IMG/VR virus record: IMGVR_UViG_3300025009_000030
Span: 1 to 44,664 of that record
From: a virus
Length of the DNA: 44,664 nt
Reading direction: 5' to 3' (one strand)
Positions 22,197-30,322 of this stretch are shown here, piece by piece. The stretch's first letter is position 1; every line of letters starts with the position of its first letter. The translations under genes were made by a program, and so were the position numbers. A model generated the notes under the pieces. The model had not been told where the DNA came from. It did not search any database and saw only the letters and a list, made by a program, of their open reading frames with translations.

Positions 22197-22208
22197 AGGA
22201 GAGAGAAA

Positions 22209-22571
22209 ATGAGCGAATTTACTAAAGAAAATATTGACGAGTTTCGAGTGTATCGCAACAATATGCCATCGTGGATTAAGGGACACTCAAGATATGACAA
22301 AATACCCACGAAACTATTTGAAGATGCGCTTGACGAAATCACCTCACTCCGCGCCGAGTTGGAGCGTGTGAAGGCGGCGTTACAGAATGCCGATGATACA
22401 GTAATGGATATCATCGGCAAAGCGTTGTCTGGCGAATGTGAAAAATATTTGAACTATGACCTGTCTGGAAACAAATATTGCAAGTGGGGAATTGTTGAAA
22501 AAGATATTCGCGCCGCACTTCTTAATGCACAGCAGACTACGCTCCCCGCTGCACCAGAGGAGGGGGAATGA
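22209..22571 (+). CDS. Hypothetical 120-aa protein
   Basis: ATG after AGAGGAGAGAG. It has a helical coil (LRAELERVKAALQNAD, about 46-62), a short metal-like Cys pair, and an acidic end. It begins a long run of ATGA-overlapped small genes. Not recognised. Confidence 0.65.
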   Translation: MSEFTKENIDEFRVYRNNMPSWIKGHSRYDKIPTKLFEDALDEITSLRAELERVKAALQNADDTVMDIIGKALSGECEKYLNYDLSGNKYCKWGIVEKDIRAALLNAQQTTLPAAPEEGE

Positions 22572-22795
22572 AAACAGAATACCAATATCTCGTTTTCGTT
22601 CAGCAACCCAGTAATGGAAAGACTTCAATTTGGTCATGCCAAAACAAACATTATGGCGAAGAACTTGGCATCGTTAAATGGTTTGGGTCATGGCGGCAGT
22701 ATTGTTATTTTCCAACCGTTCCGGCTACTTATTCAACTGGTTGCCTACAAGACATTTCTAGTTTTATTGAGCAATTGAAGGGAGAGCAAAAATGA
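22568..22795 (+). CDS. Hypothetical 75-aa protein
   Basis: Overlaps neighbours by four bases on each side. Aromatic-rich N-terminal half (YQYLVFVQQ...SIWSCQNKHY...WFGSWRQYCYF). No family recognised. Confidence 0.65.
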   Translation: MKTEYQYLVFVQQPSNGKTSIWSCQNKHYGEELGIVKWFGSWRQYCYFPTVPATYSTGCLQDISSFIEQLKGEQK

Positions 22796-23175
22796 TACCA
22801 GAATCGAAACTGAATTGGTCAACCGTGAAGCCGACATTCGAGGAAGTGAAGGGGAAAAGGATTAAGTTAGTGTGGCGCTATATCAAAAACCAAGTAGCCG
22901 ATAATGAAATCATTGTCAATAATAAGAATATCTATGACATTGCGTTTGACGGGGATTTCATCTGCTACGCTGACCTGACCGCCCCTGTGTCACCCCTGCC
23001 GTTGTGGGGGAAGTTGCCGGAGATATGTCACATTACTAAGGGGTTTTATGCTGAATGTAGAATAACAGAACGCGACGATTATTTTTCAGTGACTACGTGG
23101 AATTATTCCACCGAAGCCGAAGCCATCCTCGCCTGGAATCGGATAGCCGAAGCGCTGGATGAGGTGGAGAGGTGA
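22792..23175 (+). CDS. Hypothetical 127-aa protein, Lar-like C-terminus
   Basis: The C-terminal pattern YSTEAEAILAWNRIAEAL is like the end of Lar-type restriction-alleviation proteins, but the CPFCG zinc motif expected before it is not present. Function left open. Confidence 0.6.
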   Translation: MIPESKLNWSTVKPTFEEVKGKRIKLVWRYIKNQVADNEIIVNNKNIYDIAFDGDFICYADLTAPVSPLPLWGKLPEICHITKGFYAECRITERDDYFSVTTWNYSTEAEAILAWNRIAEALDEVER

Positions 23176-23282
23176 GTGAATTGGTTATCTTAGCTTTGTT
23201 ATGTGTCGTGGTGACCTTGTTTATAGTGGGCATATCGTGGTTGATAAACAAACTGTGCGACTGGATAGGGTTGAAGAAATGA
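23172..23282 (+). CDS. 36-aa single-span membrane protein
   Basis: GTG start overlaps the previous stop; GGTGGAGAG precedes it. Residues 4-25 are hydrophobic (LVILALLCVVVTLFIVGISW), then NKLCDWIGLKK. Coupled on both sides (next gene starts in its ATGA). One membrane span; role unknown. Confidence 0.55.
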   Translation: MSELVILALLCVVVTLFIVGISWLINKLCDWIGLKK

Positions 23283-23467
23283 CCCACCTCACCCCTGCAC
23301 AGCGTAGAGACTACTCGGTAGCGGTCAAGAATGGCACGACTGCGAATGCCCTGGCGAATATCAGGCTGGCGATCTGCTTTGACCCGAATCGTGGCAGCGA
23401 CTGGTGGAAGTTGCACCGTGATGAGGTTATGGCGGAGTTGGCTAAATTAGAAGAGGAGAAGAAATGA
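23279..23467 (+). CDS. Hypothetical 62-aa protein
   Basis: ATG at 23279 chosen because of the ATGA overlap; a longer frame from 23201 would overlap the membrane protein fully. Helical and charged, with LTPAQRRDYSVAVKNGTTANAL. No family recognised. Confidence 0.6.
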   Translation: MTHLTPAQRRDYSVAVKNGTTANALANIRLAICFDPNRGSDWWKLHRDEVMAELAKLEEEKK

Positions 23468-23727
23468 GGGCAATAATTTTCCATAGTGTCGCAGAATACT
23501 GTGATACTGCAATGAAGATGACCATTAAGCACAATAAAAATGAAGTGAGAACAGAAATTTGGGCTTCCTATGATGGAAAAATAAAGGTAGAAACACAAAC
23601 ATATTTTTCTGCGAATAGAGCGTATAAGAAGTTTTTAGAAAAGGTTGGCGGTGCTATTTGTGGTGGGTGGAAAGTTCTAAATGCTTATCCAGAAAGAGAA
23701 ACCTGGGAAACAAAGAGGACGAAATGA
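23464..23727 (+). CDS. Hypothetical 87-aa protein
   Basis: ATGA-coupled both sides. Beta-rich N-terminal half, basic. Not recognised. Confidence 0.6.
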   Translation: MRAIIFHSVAEYCDTAMKMTIKHNKNEVRTEIWASYDGKIKVETQTYFSANRAYKKFLEKVGGAICGGWKVLNAYPERETWETKRTK

Positions 23728-23894
23728 TAACTTGCCCGAAGTGTAAGGGAACGTTTAAAGAATTTATCATTTACGTTGACGAGAATGGTGATAGTGGCTG
23801 TGGTGGTGCAATTCAAGATTGTCCCTTCTGCTCCGGCACAGGTCGCGTCACACTGTTGAGATGGATACTGGCAAAGATTGGAGTGAAGGGATGA
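23724..23894 (+). CDS. 56-aa DnaJ-type zinc protein
   Basis: ATG in the ATGA overlap. CPKCKGTF...DCPFCSGTGRV gives two CxxCxG motifs like DnaJ zinc knuckles. The C-terminus is a short hydrophobic helix (LLRWILAKIG). Probably a scaffold or partner-binding zinc protein; no function known. Confidence 0.65.
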   Translation: MITCPKCKGTFKEFIIYVDENGDSGCGGAIQDCPFCSGTGRVTLLRWILAKIGVKG

Positions 23895-24172
23895 ACATTC
23901 AACAAGTTATCAAGGCTTTGGAAATTTCGAGAGCGGGAGAGACCACCACTATATTGTCAAGTGAATTATCTGTTATTTTACTGGATTATATATCCTCCAT
24001 CGAATCCTCCCGTGACGCATGGAAGAAATTGGCAGAGGAGTTGGGGGATGTAATCACGAAAGACGATGGAGTGTGTTGCGGATTATTTGTGTACGGAGTT
24101 GGAAACGCAGGACTACATATTCCCGACTGCCCCATTGAGCAGTTGAGGAAATTGAAGGAGGTGGAGGGATGA
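23891..24172 (+). CDS. Hypothetical 93-aa protein
   Basis: ATG at 23891 after GTGAAGGG. Helical (SVILLDYISSIESSRDAWKKLAEELG), with a Cys pair in DDGVCCGLF. Not recognised. Confidence 0.65.
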   Translation: MNIQQVIKALEISRAGETTTILSSELSVILLDYISSIESSRDAWKKLAEELGDVITKDDGVCCGLFVYGVGNAGLHIPDCPIEQLRKLKEVEG

Positions 24173-24372
24173 TTGAACAAGATGGATTTATGTGGTATTT
24201 GAGTTGGAAAACTGGCGAACTTAAAAAGTTTTGTTCGGTTGAGGAATGGGAGTATCGCAAAAAAGCAGTAAAAGAAATCGGAGAAACAGAATCTTTGGAA
24301 GATAAACAGGCATTGCTTGAAAAAGCGCAAAAGGAATTGCGGACTAGAAGAAAGCAAAGGAAATCCAAATGA
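24169..24372 (+). CDS. Hypothetical 67-aa basic helical protein
   Basis: ATGA-coupled. The last 30 residues form a basic coiled helix (ALLEKAQKELRTRRKQRKSK). Precedes the nuclease gene. Not recognised. Confidence 0.65.
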   Translation: MIEQDGFMWYLSWKTGELKKFCSVEEWEYRKKAVKEIGETESLEDKQALLEKAQKELRTRRKQRKSK

Positions 24373-24689
24373 CCCCTGACCTTGCCGACACACTAGAGTT
24401 TCAACTCCGCGCCGTGGGGATCGAGGCTATCCGCGAGTATAAGTTTTGCGACACACGGAAGTTTCGCGCGGACATCTGCATCCCTGAACGCCACTTAATT
24501 ATCGAGTGCAACGGGGGTACTTGGATGGTGAAGTCAGGACATTCAAGTTCAGTAGGAATCCACCGTGACTACGAGAAGGCTAACCTGGCGCAACTCCTGG
24601 GATTCACTTATCTGCAATATACCCGTAAGGAAATTGAGGACGGGAGCGCATTATCCGAGATCGAGCAGTATTTGGAGAGGACAAAATGA
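24369..24689 (+). CDS. PD-(D/E)XK nuclease (Vsr/DUF559-like)
   Basis: Encodes 106 aa. Pattern: E10 in LEFQLRAVG; RKFRADICIPERHLIIECNGG (D35, E47, C48 in the usual ExK/ExE position); H-x-n-IHRDYEKANLAQLLGF; YTRKEI. This matches the small phage endonucleases with a very-short-patch-repair-like fold. Position after erf/ssb genes suggests DNA repair, recombination or host-DNA attack. Confidence 0.75.
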   Translation: MTPDLADTLEFQLRAVGIEAIREYKFCDTRKFRADICIPERHLIIECNGGTWMVKSGHSSSVGIHRDYEKANLAQLLGFTYLQYTRKEIEDGSALSEIEQYLERTK

Positions 24690-24994
24690 CCGACATAAAC
24701 GCAAGGATAGCGAAGGCGAAGGGGATGCAGGAGGACAATTTCAGCATTAATGGTGTTCAAATGTGGTTTGACGAAACCGGGACATTTCCACTTCCCCAAT
24801 ACACAACCGACTGGCGACTGGCGGGGGAACTGTTGGAAAGTATGCGATTTACTGGTGTGAGTTTGTACTATCAGACAATGATGGAAAAATGGGGAATCGG
24901 CTGGCGAGATGAATACGGGTCACACAATAACATATTTGCCGACACCCCACAAATGGCAATATGCCTAGCGTGGCTGGAATGGAGCGAGGGATGA
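24686..24994 (+). CDS. Hypothetical 102-aa phage protein
   Basis: DWRLAGELLESMRF...ADTPQMAICLAWLEW is a pattern common in small phage proteins of unknown function (DUF2591-like). ATGA-coupled both sides. Confidence 0.65.
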   Translation: MTDINARIAKAKGMQEDNFSINGVQMWFDETGTFPLPQYTTDWRLAGELLESMRFTGVSLYYQTMMEKWGIGWRDEYGSHNNIFADTPQMAICLAWLEWSEG

Positions 24995-25296
24995 AATTTG
25001 AGACCGGAAAACTATTATTGGAAGTGTCGGCAAGCACCGCAACTTCTCTAACGCTGACACCAGAACAAAGTGGGGTTATTTTGTATGAAATAGACCGCCT
25101 CCAGCAAGCCTCACGGTGGATACCTGTATCAAACCCGCCGAAGCATCCGAATTGGGTGATTGTACAGGACTTGGTTGGAAGCGTATTTCCTGCCACATTC
25201 AAAAAAGGAAAGTGGACTGACGACTTATTAGACCCAAATGACGGGTATCCAGATATTGTCAAATGGCGCGAAATGCCACCACCAGAGGGGGAATGA
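24991..25296 (+). CDS. DUF551-like protein
   Basis: Encodes 101 aa. The C-terminal ~55 residues (WIPVSNPPKHPNWVIVQ ... PDIVKWREMPPP) follow the DUF551 plan, W-I-P-V...P...V...KW-x-P-x-P-P-E, frequent in phage early regions. No biochemical role is known. The N-terminal part is a helix-strand extension. Confidence 0.75.
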   Translation: MKFETGKLLLEVSASTATSLTLTPEQSGVILYEIDRLQQASRWIPVSNPPKHPNWVIVQDLVGSVFPATFKKGKWTDDLLDPNDGYPDIVKWREMPPPEGE

Positions 25297-25649
25297 TGGG
25301 ACTGTTTAATTATGTCGTTGTTGAAAGCGATGTGATGCCGGAGAACTTACGCGGAGCAAGGTTTCAGACAAAAGACGGTCCTTGTGAGTTGTACATGGAA
25401 ACCTACACAATCACAAAAGAAGGTCGCCTTATGTTTCTTGAAAAGGTATATGAGTGGAAACCAGACGAAGCAAAAAAGGACTCCGATAGGTTTTTTGAGA
25501 AATATGGCGGTGCGCTAAAAACCAAAAGAGAAACACTTATTGATACAAATTATCACGGAATACTTAATTTTTATGGACACGGAGTTGATTGTGATGCGAA
25601 ATTCACAGATGGTAATTTAGTCTCAATAACATACGGATTAGACCAATGA
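25293..25649 (+). CDS. Hypothetical 118-aa protein
   Basis: Two candidate starts, ATG 25293 and ATG 25296; GGGGGA is upstream. The pattern of partial beta strands (FQTKDGPCELYMETYTIT...YHGILNFYGH) is seen in phage proteins of unknown function. Confidence 0.65.
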   Translation: MMGLFNYVVVESDVMPENLRGARFQTKDGPCELYMETYTITKEGRLMFLEKVYEWKPDEAKKDSDRFFEKYGGALKTKRETLIDTNYHGILNFYGHGVDCDAKFTDGNLVSITYGLDQ

Positions 25650-26104
25650 CCGCCACTCCGCTATCTGTGATGATGAACTTCTTTGCACCAGAAACAGACA
25701 GTTACTCTTTCATCTGTAACGGATGCGGAAGTTTGGTGGAGATTACAGCAGGAAGCACACGCAACAAAAGAAAGTTGTGTGATGAGTGCAGAACAGTATC
25801 GGTAAACCAGAGGGCAAGCAACTACCACTTCACCCACGACATTAACGAGAACACTAAAACAGTTGGCGATCCTAGTTTAGATTTAGTTCTCGCTGTGATA
25901 AGACAAGCTAAAACCGACAGATGGAAAGGATGGCATCCAAAACAAGACAAGGAGGAGTTGAGTTTACAAGAGTGTGACCCTGTAGAGTTTCTCGCAGAAG
26001 GAGCGGAACTCTGGTTGAGATGTGCAGGAATCAATATTGACCTGGATATAGAAAGGAATTTGAGGAAACTTACAGACAAGAGAAATAATAGAAGACGCCA
26101 GTAG
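25646..26104 (+). CDS. 152-aa protein with N-terminal zinc ribbon
   Basis: CNGCGSLVEI...KLCDECRTV (about 24-50) is a four-cysteine zinc site. The C-terminal 100 residues are helical, with a Glu/Trp-rich segment and a basic tail (DKRNNRRRQ). Not recognised. It ends the long coupled run; a TAGAAA promoter for the holin overlaps its last codons. Confidence 0.65.
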   Translation: MTATPLSVMMNFFAPETDSYSFICNGCGSLVEITAGSTRNKRKLCDECRTVSVNQRASNYHFTHDINENTKTVGDPSLDLVLAVIRQAKTDRWKGWHPKQDKEELSLQECDPVEFLAEGAELWLRCAGINIDLDIERNLRKLTDKRNNRRRQ

Positions 26105-26117
26105 TTTGTGCTACAAT
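26089..26117 (+). promoter_or_regulatory. TAGAAA-class promoter for the holin
   Basis: TAGAAG 26089-26094, 17-bp spacer ending TGC, TACAAT 26112-26117. Expected start near 26124, about 40 nt before the holin ATG. It gives the holin its own, presumably late, control inside the early block. Confidence 0.7.
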
Positions 26118-26162
26118 CTAGTAGTAAATCAGGTAACACACATTCAAACAGGAGAGTAAATT

Positions 26163-26543
26163 ATGTTTTTAGATTTCGTTAGTGTGTTCTTACAACAGGT
26201 TCTTGAAATTGTTATTCCCGTTTTGGCAACTGCATTAGCAGGACTTGTGATTGCCTGGTTGACACAGGTTATCAACAACATCAAAGCAAAGCTGACCGCC
26301 AACCAACAGTGGATCATCGAGGAAATTGTATCAACTGCGGTTATGGCTGCCGAACAGGTGGGGCTTACACAACTGGCTCTCGACAAGAAGCAATACGCTC
26401 TTGGTGTCGCTGAAAATTGGTTGGCAGTAAAGGGAATCAAACTTGATCTTGGAATCCTGGACGCTATGATCGAGGCTGCGGTTCTGGATGAGTTCAATCG
26501 CAGGCGTGTTCCATCTTCGTTTGTTGAGAGCGAACCCGAATAG
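26163..26543 (+). CDS. Holin, LL-H family
   Basis: Encodes 126 aa; ATG after CAGGAGAG. One N-terminal membrane span (about 8-37, LEIVIPVLATALAGLVIAWL), then a helical, amphipathic cytoplasmic part with TAVMAAEQVGL and LGVAENWLAVKGIKLDL, as in phage LL-H holins. It would time lysis by permeabilising the membrane for the endolysin at 33478. It is far from the endolysin but has its own promoter. Confidence 0.8.
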   Translation: MFLDFVSVFLQQVLEIVIPVLATALAGLVIAWLTQVINNIKAKLTANQQWIIEEIVSTAVMAAEQVGLTQLALDKKQYALGVAENWLAVKGIKLDLGILDAMIEAAVLDEFNRRRVPSSFVESEPE

Positions 26544-26752
26544 TGCAGAGAACAGAGAGCAGAATCCTAATTGCCGCAAAGGTGTATGGGAGCGTCTGTA
26601 AGCAGGGCGGAAGAACCGCAAAGGAACTCGCAACTGAACTCAATGTCAGATTGCAATGCGTGTCCGAAGCCCTGCTTGCTCTGGAATCCGATGGACTACT
26701 ACTGTATGAGGATGAACGGGGTGGGTTGTATCCGTTCACAGAGGAGAAGTAA
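26543..26752 (+). CDS. Small winged-helix DNA-binding protein
   Basis: Encodes 69 aa from GTG at 26543 (overlaps holin stop). Helix-turn-helix RTAKELATELNVRLQCVSEALLALESDGLLLY followed by a wing (EDERGGLYPF) gives the full wHTH fold with nothing else. It may be the factor that uses the TAGAAA promoters or binds the dispersed palindromes, but this is only a candidate. Confidence 0.75.
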   Translation: MQRTESRILIAAKVYGSVCKQGGRTAKELATELNVRLQCVSEALLALESDGLLLYEDERGGLYPFTEEK

Positions 26753-26976
26753 TGGAATTTGATTTTGATATGCCAGGTGGAATTGTCAAAGTTTGCCAAA
26801 ACGAAACAATAGAAATGCTACCGCAACCAGAACGAGGACACTGTGAGTATTGTGGATGCTTCTCGAAGATGGATGCGAGAGGGTGTTGCATTTGTTGTGG
26901 CGCACCTATGACAAGTTTATGGGCGTTGCCGTTGATGGTTTGGAAAACAACGCAAGACCCGTATATGTGGAGGTAG
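26752..26976 (+). CDS. 74-aa zinc-ribbon protein, paralog 1
   Basis: HCEYCGCFSKMDARGCCICCGAPM forms a rubredoxin-like four-cysteine knuckle. The upstream sequence GGIVKVCQNE contains the palindrome at 26785-26799. It is a paralog of the next gene, with the same knuckle and pre-motif. Function unknown. Confidence 0.7.
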   Translation: MEFDFDMPGGIVKVCQNETIEMLPQPERGHCEYCGCFSKMDARGCCICCGAPMTSLWALPLMVWKTTQDPYMWR

Positions 26977-26979
26977 ATT

Positions 26980-27261
26980 ATGACATTTACTAACGAAGTT
27001 TATGGTCAATGGTTGGGAGAACCAATCCGCCACACACTAGATTTAAATAATTATGATGTGGATACCCACATAACTCTACGCCATAACGATTCTGTCAAAT
27101 TTTGCCAACCAAAACACTTTTGCTCATACTGTCAGTCTAATTCTATTGACGATATGAGAGGTAACTGTTGTTGCTGTGGCGCACCGAGAGGGGAAGATAA
27201 ATCGCGATACGTTCTCACAAGCCCCGCGATATTCGGAGAAAACTCATTGATTTCAAAGTAA
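26980..27261 (+). CDS. 93-aa zinc-ribbon protein, paralog 2
   Basis: FCSYCQSNSIDDMRGNCCCCGAPRG shares the CxxC...CxCCGAP layout of the previous gene; SVKFCQP matches IVKVCQN. Tandem duplication followed by divergence. The palindrome variant at 27093-27107 sits at the same protein position. Confidence 0.7.
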   Translation: MTFTNEVYGQWLGEPIRHTLDLNNYDVDTHITLRHNDSVKFCQPKHFCSYCQSNSIDDMRGNCCCCGAPRGEDKSRYVLTSPAIFGENSLISK

Positions 27262-27340
27262 ACGGCAAGAGCGTGGCTGGGATTGGACGACAGAGAGGAT
27301 ATGTGGAACGATATTCAATCGATGTACACAATGGAGTGGA

Positions 27341-28060
27341 ATGAACCTAGACGAAGTAAATAAGATCATAGAACAACCCTACTCTACGTGGCCTATCAAG
27401 GTGTTGGGTTTTGTACCTAACGAAAGGTCACTACCTGCCCCAGAGAAAGTCTTGCCATCATTGTTTCATTATGCACAACAAGGACTTAGTTTCCTACACT
27501 TACCCTATAGTAGAACAGACGTTGTAAGAAATAAAGCAGCTCTGGCGCTTCTTGCTAATCCATCGTTTGATTTCATCCTCATGCTCGACAATGACCACGC
27601 CCATGACCCAGACATTCTCCAGTTGTTATGCAGGTGGCCATTACTCGACCCATCCATAAGAGTAGTGGGTGGGTTGAACTTCCAGCGAAATGAACCCTTT
27701 CACCCTGCGTTCCACGAGTATGACGAACAAGGAAAGAAGATAATCTCAATCACTTGGCCTGATACTTTATTCCCTGTAGATGTGTGTGGAACAGGATCAT
27801 TACTTATCCATCGTTCAGTATTCACAGACATTGACGCTAATTGTGCGTGGTTTAGATTCGAGTATGACGGTGCAGATAACGACTACTGGCCTGGTGAAGA
27901 TGTTTACTTTGCAAGGTTGTGTAAAGAGAACGGTATTCAACAGTATGTAGACCCTGAATGTAGAAGTCCTCACCTTCACGAACAGTTGATCGGAGAAGAA
28001 GAATTTAGAAGGCATTTTGCAGAACACGGATTGGGTAATCAGTTTGGGGAGATACGATGA
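27341..28060 (+). CDS. Glycosyltransferase (GT-A, GT2-like)
   Basis: Encodes 239 aa; ATG after TGGAGTGGA. The metal-binding motif MLDNDH (about 79-85) is DxD-like, and VVGGLNF, GTGSLLIHRSVF and WPGEDVYFARLCKENGI follow as in GT-A enzymes. First gene of a modification module with a second transferase, a DUF115 protein and a DNA methyltransferase. Target unknown; DNA, capsid or host surface are options. Confidence 0.75.
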   Translation: MNLDEVNKIIEQPYSTWPIKVLGFVPNERSLPAPEKVLPSLFHYAQQGLSFLHLPYSRTDVVRNKAALALLANPSFDFILMLDNDHAHDPDILQLLCRWPLLDPSIRVVGGLNFQRNEPFHPAFHEYDEQGKKIISITWPDTLFPVDVCGTGSLLIHRSVFTDIDANCAWFRFEYDGADNDYWPGEDVYFARLCKENGIQQYVDPECRSPHLHEQLIGEEEFRRHFAEHGLGNQFGEIR

Positions 28061-29019
28061 CAGTTGAGTTGATACTTGGCGACTGCCTTGAATCCTTACA
28101 AGCGATTGAATCCAGTACAGTTCAATGCTGTGTCACTTCCCCGCCTTACTATGGTCTACGAGATTATGGAGTAGATGGTCAGATTGGCTTGGAATCCACG
28201 CCTGATGAATATGTATCAAAATTGGTACAGGTATTCCGAGAAGTCAAACGTGTGCTGAAAGATGACGGACTACTTTGGTTAAATCTTGGAGATTCTTATG
28301 CTGGTGGCGCTTCAAAAGGTGAGAAAGAGGGAGTAAAGCAAAAGACTAATCACGGTGCTACGTGGGGAGAAAACGATAATCTTGCAACTTTGAAAGCAAA
28401 CTTACCTGGATTAAAAACAAAAGACCTAATCGGTATCCCCTGGATGGTCGCCTTCGCCTTACGTGCCGATGGATGGTATTTACGGAGTGATATTATCTGG
28501 GCGAAACCAAATCCGATGCCGGAAAGTGTCAAGGATAGACCGACTAAATCACACGAGTATATGTTCCTGTTGTCGAAGTCACAGAAATATTACTATGATG
28601 CAGATTCTATTCGAGAGCCGTTACAAGAAGTTAGTATTGAGCGTGCAAAACACGGATGGCACGGTAGGGGAATTGATGATACTGGAAATTATGGCGGGCT
28701 TACTCATACCGACAAAATGGGGGAACGATTTGCACCTGAAAATGGCAGGAATAAAAGAAGTGTTTGGACAATCAACACTAGTGGATTTGCTGGCGCTCAC
28801 TTCGCAGTAATGCCGGAGAAGTTAGTCGAGCCGTGTATCCTGGCAGGGAGTAAACCTGGTGATGTAATCCTTGACCCGTTTTCAGGATCGGGAACGGTGG
28901 GAGTGGTAGCGGTAAAGAATGGCAGAAGTTACAAGGGGATTGATTTGAATACCGAATACATTGAAATGCAGCGAATTAGAATATTTGATGCTCAACAACA
29001 AATGAGGCTACCACTATGA
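28057..29019 (+). CDS. DNA methyltransferase (N4-cytosine/N6-adenine, beta class)
   Basis: Encodes 320 aa. Catalytic motif IV is TSPPY (27-31), and the S-adenosylmethionine motif I is DPFSGSG (273-279). The order IV before I is the beta class. LWLNLGDSYAGG and the KPNPMP...SHEYMFLLSKS block are typical of DNA amino-methyltransferases. There is no partner restriction enzyme, so its likely use is protection of phage DNA. ATGA-coupled to the glycosyltransferase. Confidence 0.9.
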   Translation: MTVELILGDCLESLQAIESSTVQCCVTSPPYYGLRDYGVDGQIGLESTPDEYVSKLVQVFREVKRVLKDDGLLWLNLGDSYAGGASKGEKEGVKQKTNHGATWGENDNLATLKANLPGLKTKDLIGIPWMVAFALRADGWYLRSDIIWAKPNPMPESVKDRPTKSHEYMFLLSKSQKYYYDADSIREPLQEVSIERAKHGWHGRGIDDTGNYGGLTHTDKMGERFAPENGRNKRSVWTINTSGFAGAHFAVMPEKLVEPCILAGSKPGDVILDPFSGSGTVGVVAVKNGRSYKGIDLNTEYIEMQRIRIFDAQQQMRLPL

Positions 29020-29615
29020 CAGAGTGTTACGTTCTAGGAAACGGTAAAAGCCTAGCGTCTGTAGATAATTTAATTCTTGATTCGCTCCCAACTTTCGGGA
29101 GTAACAGAATCTTCAAGAAGTACATCCCAAAATACTACTGCTGCATAAATCCTACAGAAGCACGTAAGTACCCACTAGAAATAGAGGTAATGGAGAGTAC
29201 AAAGTTTGTGACCAATCAAGTACCCATTCCAGGCTGTACACCGTTGAGGTCTACCAATACTGTGCAGTTCTCCACCAATCCTTATTGGGCGGTGCAAGAA
29301 GGATATTCAGTAACCTACGTTTTGATCCAGCTTGCACACTTCTTCGGATTCCGCACAGTCTATTTACTAGGCGTTGACCACCATTACGAGGACTACAAAG
29401 GTAAGCCAAACGAGTTAATCAAGTGGCAGGGGAAAGACCCCAATCACTTTGCAGAAGATTACTTGCAAGAGAACGATGCTTGGAATTGCCCTGATCTGAA
29501 ACGCAGCGAGTTCTTCTATAAGATAGCAAAGCAAGTGTTTGATGGAAGCGGAAGAAAGATTATCAATCTAACAGAAGGTAGCGAGTTGGATGTTTTTGAA
29601 AAGGGGAGACTATGA
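29016..29615 (+). CDS. DUF115/MptE-like protein
   Basis: Encodes 199 aa. CYVLGNGKSL near the N-terminus resembles a nucleotide-loop opening, and VYLLGVDHHYEDYKGKP (about 113-129) is the hallmark of DUF115, seen in flagellin and polysaccharide modification and in sugar/pterin transferases. Adjacent glycosyltransferases support a sugar-transfer or activation role. Start overlaps the methyltransferase stop. Confidence 0.7.
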   Translation: MTECYVLGNGKSLASVDNLILDSLPTFGSNRIFKKYIPKYYCCINPTEARKYPLEIEVMESTKFVTNQVPIPGCTPLRSTNTVQFSTNPYWAVQEGYSVTYVLIQLAHFFGFRTVYLLGVDHHYEDYKGKPNELIKWQGKDPNHFAEDYLQENDAWNCPDLKRSEFFYKIAKQVFDGSGRKIINLTEGSELDVFEKGRL

Positions 29616-30322
29616 CATCTGGTATATACGAAATACGAAACATGGTCAATGGACATAGGTATATTGGGTCGTCTTATGACTTACACCATAGAATGTTACA
29701 ACACTTTTGGGCGCTCAAGAAAAATGTTCATGGTTGCCGTCATCTTCAAAACGCATACAACAAATACGGCAAAGAAAATATTGTTTTTACACCTTTATTT
29801 GAGTGTGGCGTAGAATATTTAGAAATACTAGAGCAAGAAGAAATTGACATTCAAAAGCCAGAATACAATACCAGGATTATAGCCGATACTAATCGCGGGC
29901 TAACAAGAAGCGAAGAAGTTAAAAGAAAAATGTCTGAAAATCACTGGAACACCAGTGGGAAAAATAACCCGAACTATGGCAAGGTAATGTCGGAAGAACA
30001 AAAGAAAAAAATATCAATATCTAGAACCGGAATATTGCACACGCCAGAGGCAAGAGAAAAAATAAGCAACTCGAATAAAGGTAAAAAAAGATCACCAGAG
30101 GCTTGTGTAAATTTATCTAATGGACATAGAGGACAGATTGTTTCGGAAGAAACAAAACGAAAAATAAGTGCGTCAAAAAGTGGAAAGCCGCTCCCGGAAG
30201 AAACAAAAAGAAAAATGTCGGACACTTGGAAGTTGAAAATATATACGGACGAGGATAGAAAAATTATGAGCGAGAGAACAAAGAAATCGTGGGTTACAAG
30301 GAGAGAGAAATGTCAAGCATAG
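29612..30322 (+). CDS. GIY-YIG homing endonuclease with NUMOD3 repeats
   Basis: Encodes 236 aa. The GIY motif is at 4-6, YIG at 17-19, and R27 follows. The C-terminal ~130 residues are about six NUMOD3-type repeats (SEEVKRKMS, SEEQKKKIS, TPEAREKIS, SPEACVNLS, SEETKRKIS, PEETKRKMS). It is free-standing, inserted between the DUF115 protein and the second glycosyltransferase. Base composition is more AT-rich than its neighbours, which suggests separate origin. Confidence 0.92.
   Translation: MTSGIYEIRNMVNGHRYIGSSYDLHHRMLQHFWALKKNVHGCRHLQNAYNKYGKENIVFTPLFECGVEYLEILEQEEIDIQKPEYNTRIIADTNRGLTRSEEVKRKMSENHWNTSGKNNPNYGKVMSEEQKKKISISRTGILHTPEAREKISNSNKGKKRSPEACVNLSNGHRGQIVSEETKRKISASKSGKPLPEETKRKMSDTWKLKIYTDEDRKIMSERTKKSWVTRREKCQA

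Noticed and set aside
27301-27363. 20-aa frame before the first glycosyltransferase
   Set aside because: Begins at an ATG after GAGAGGA but overlaps the next gene's ribosome site and start; too short to support.
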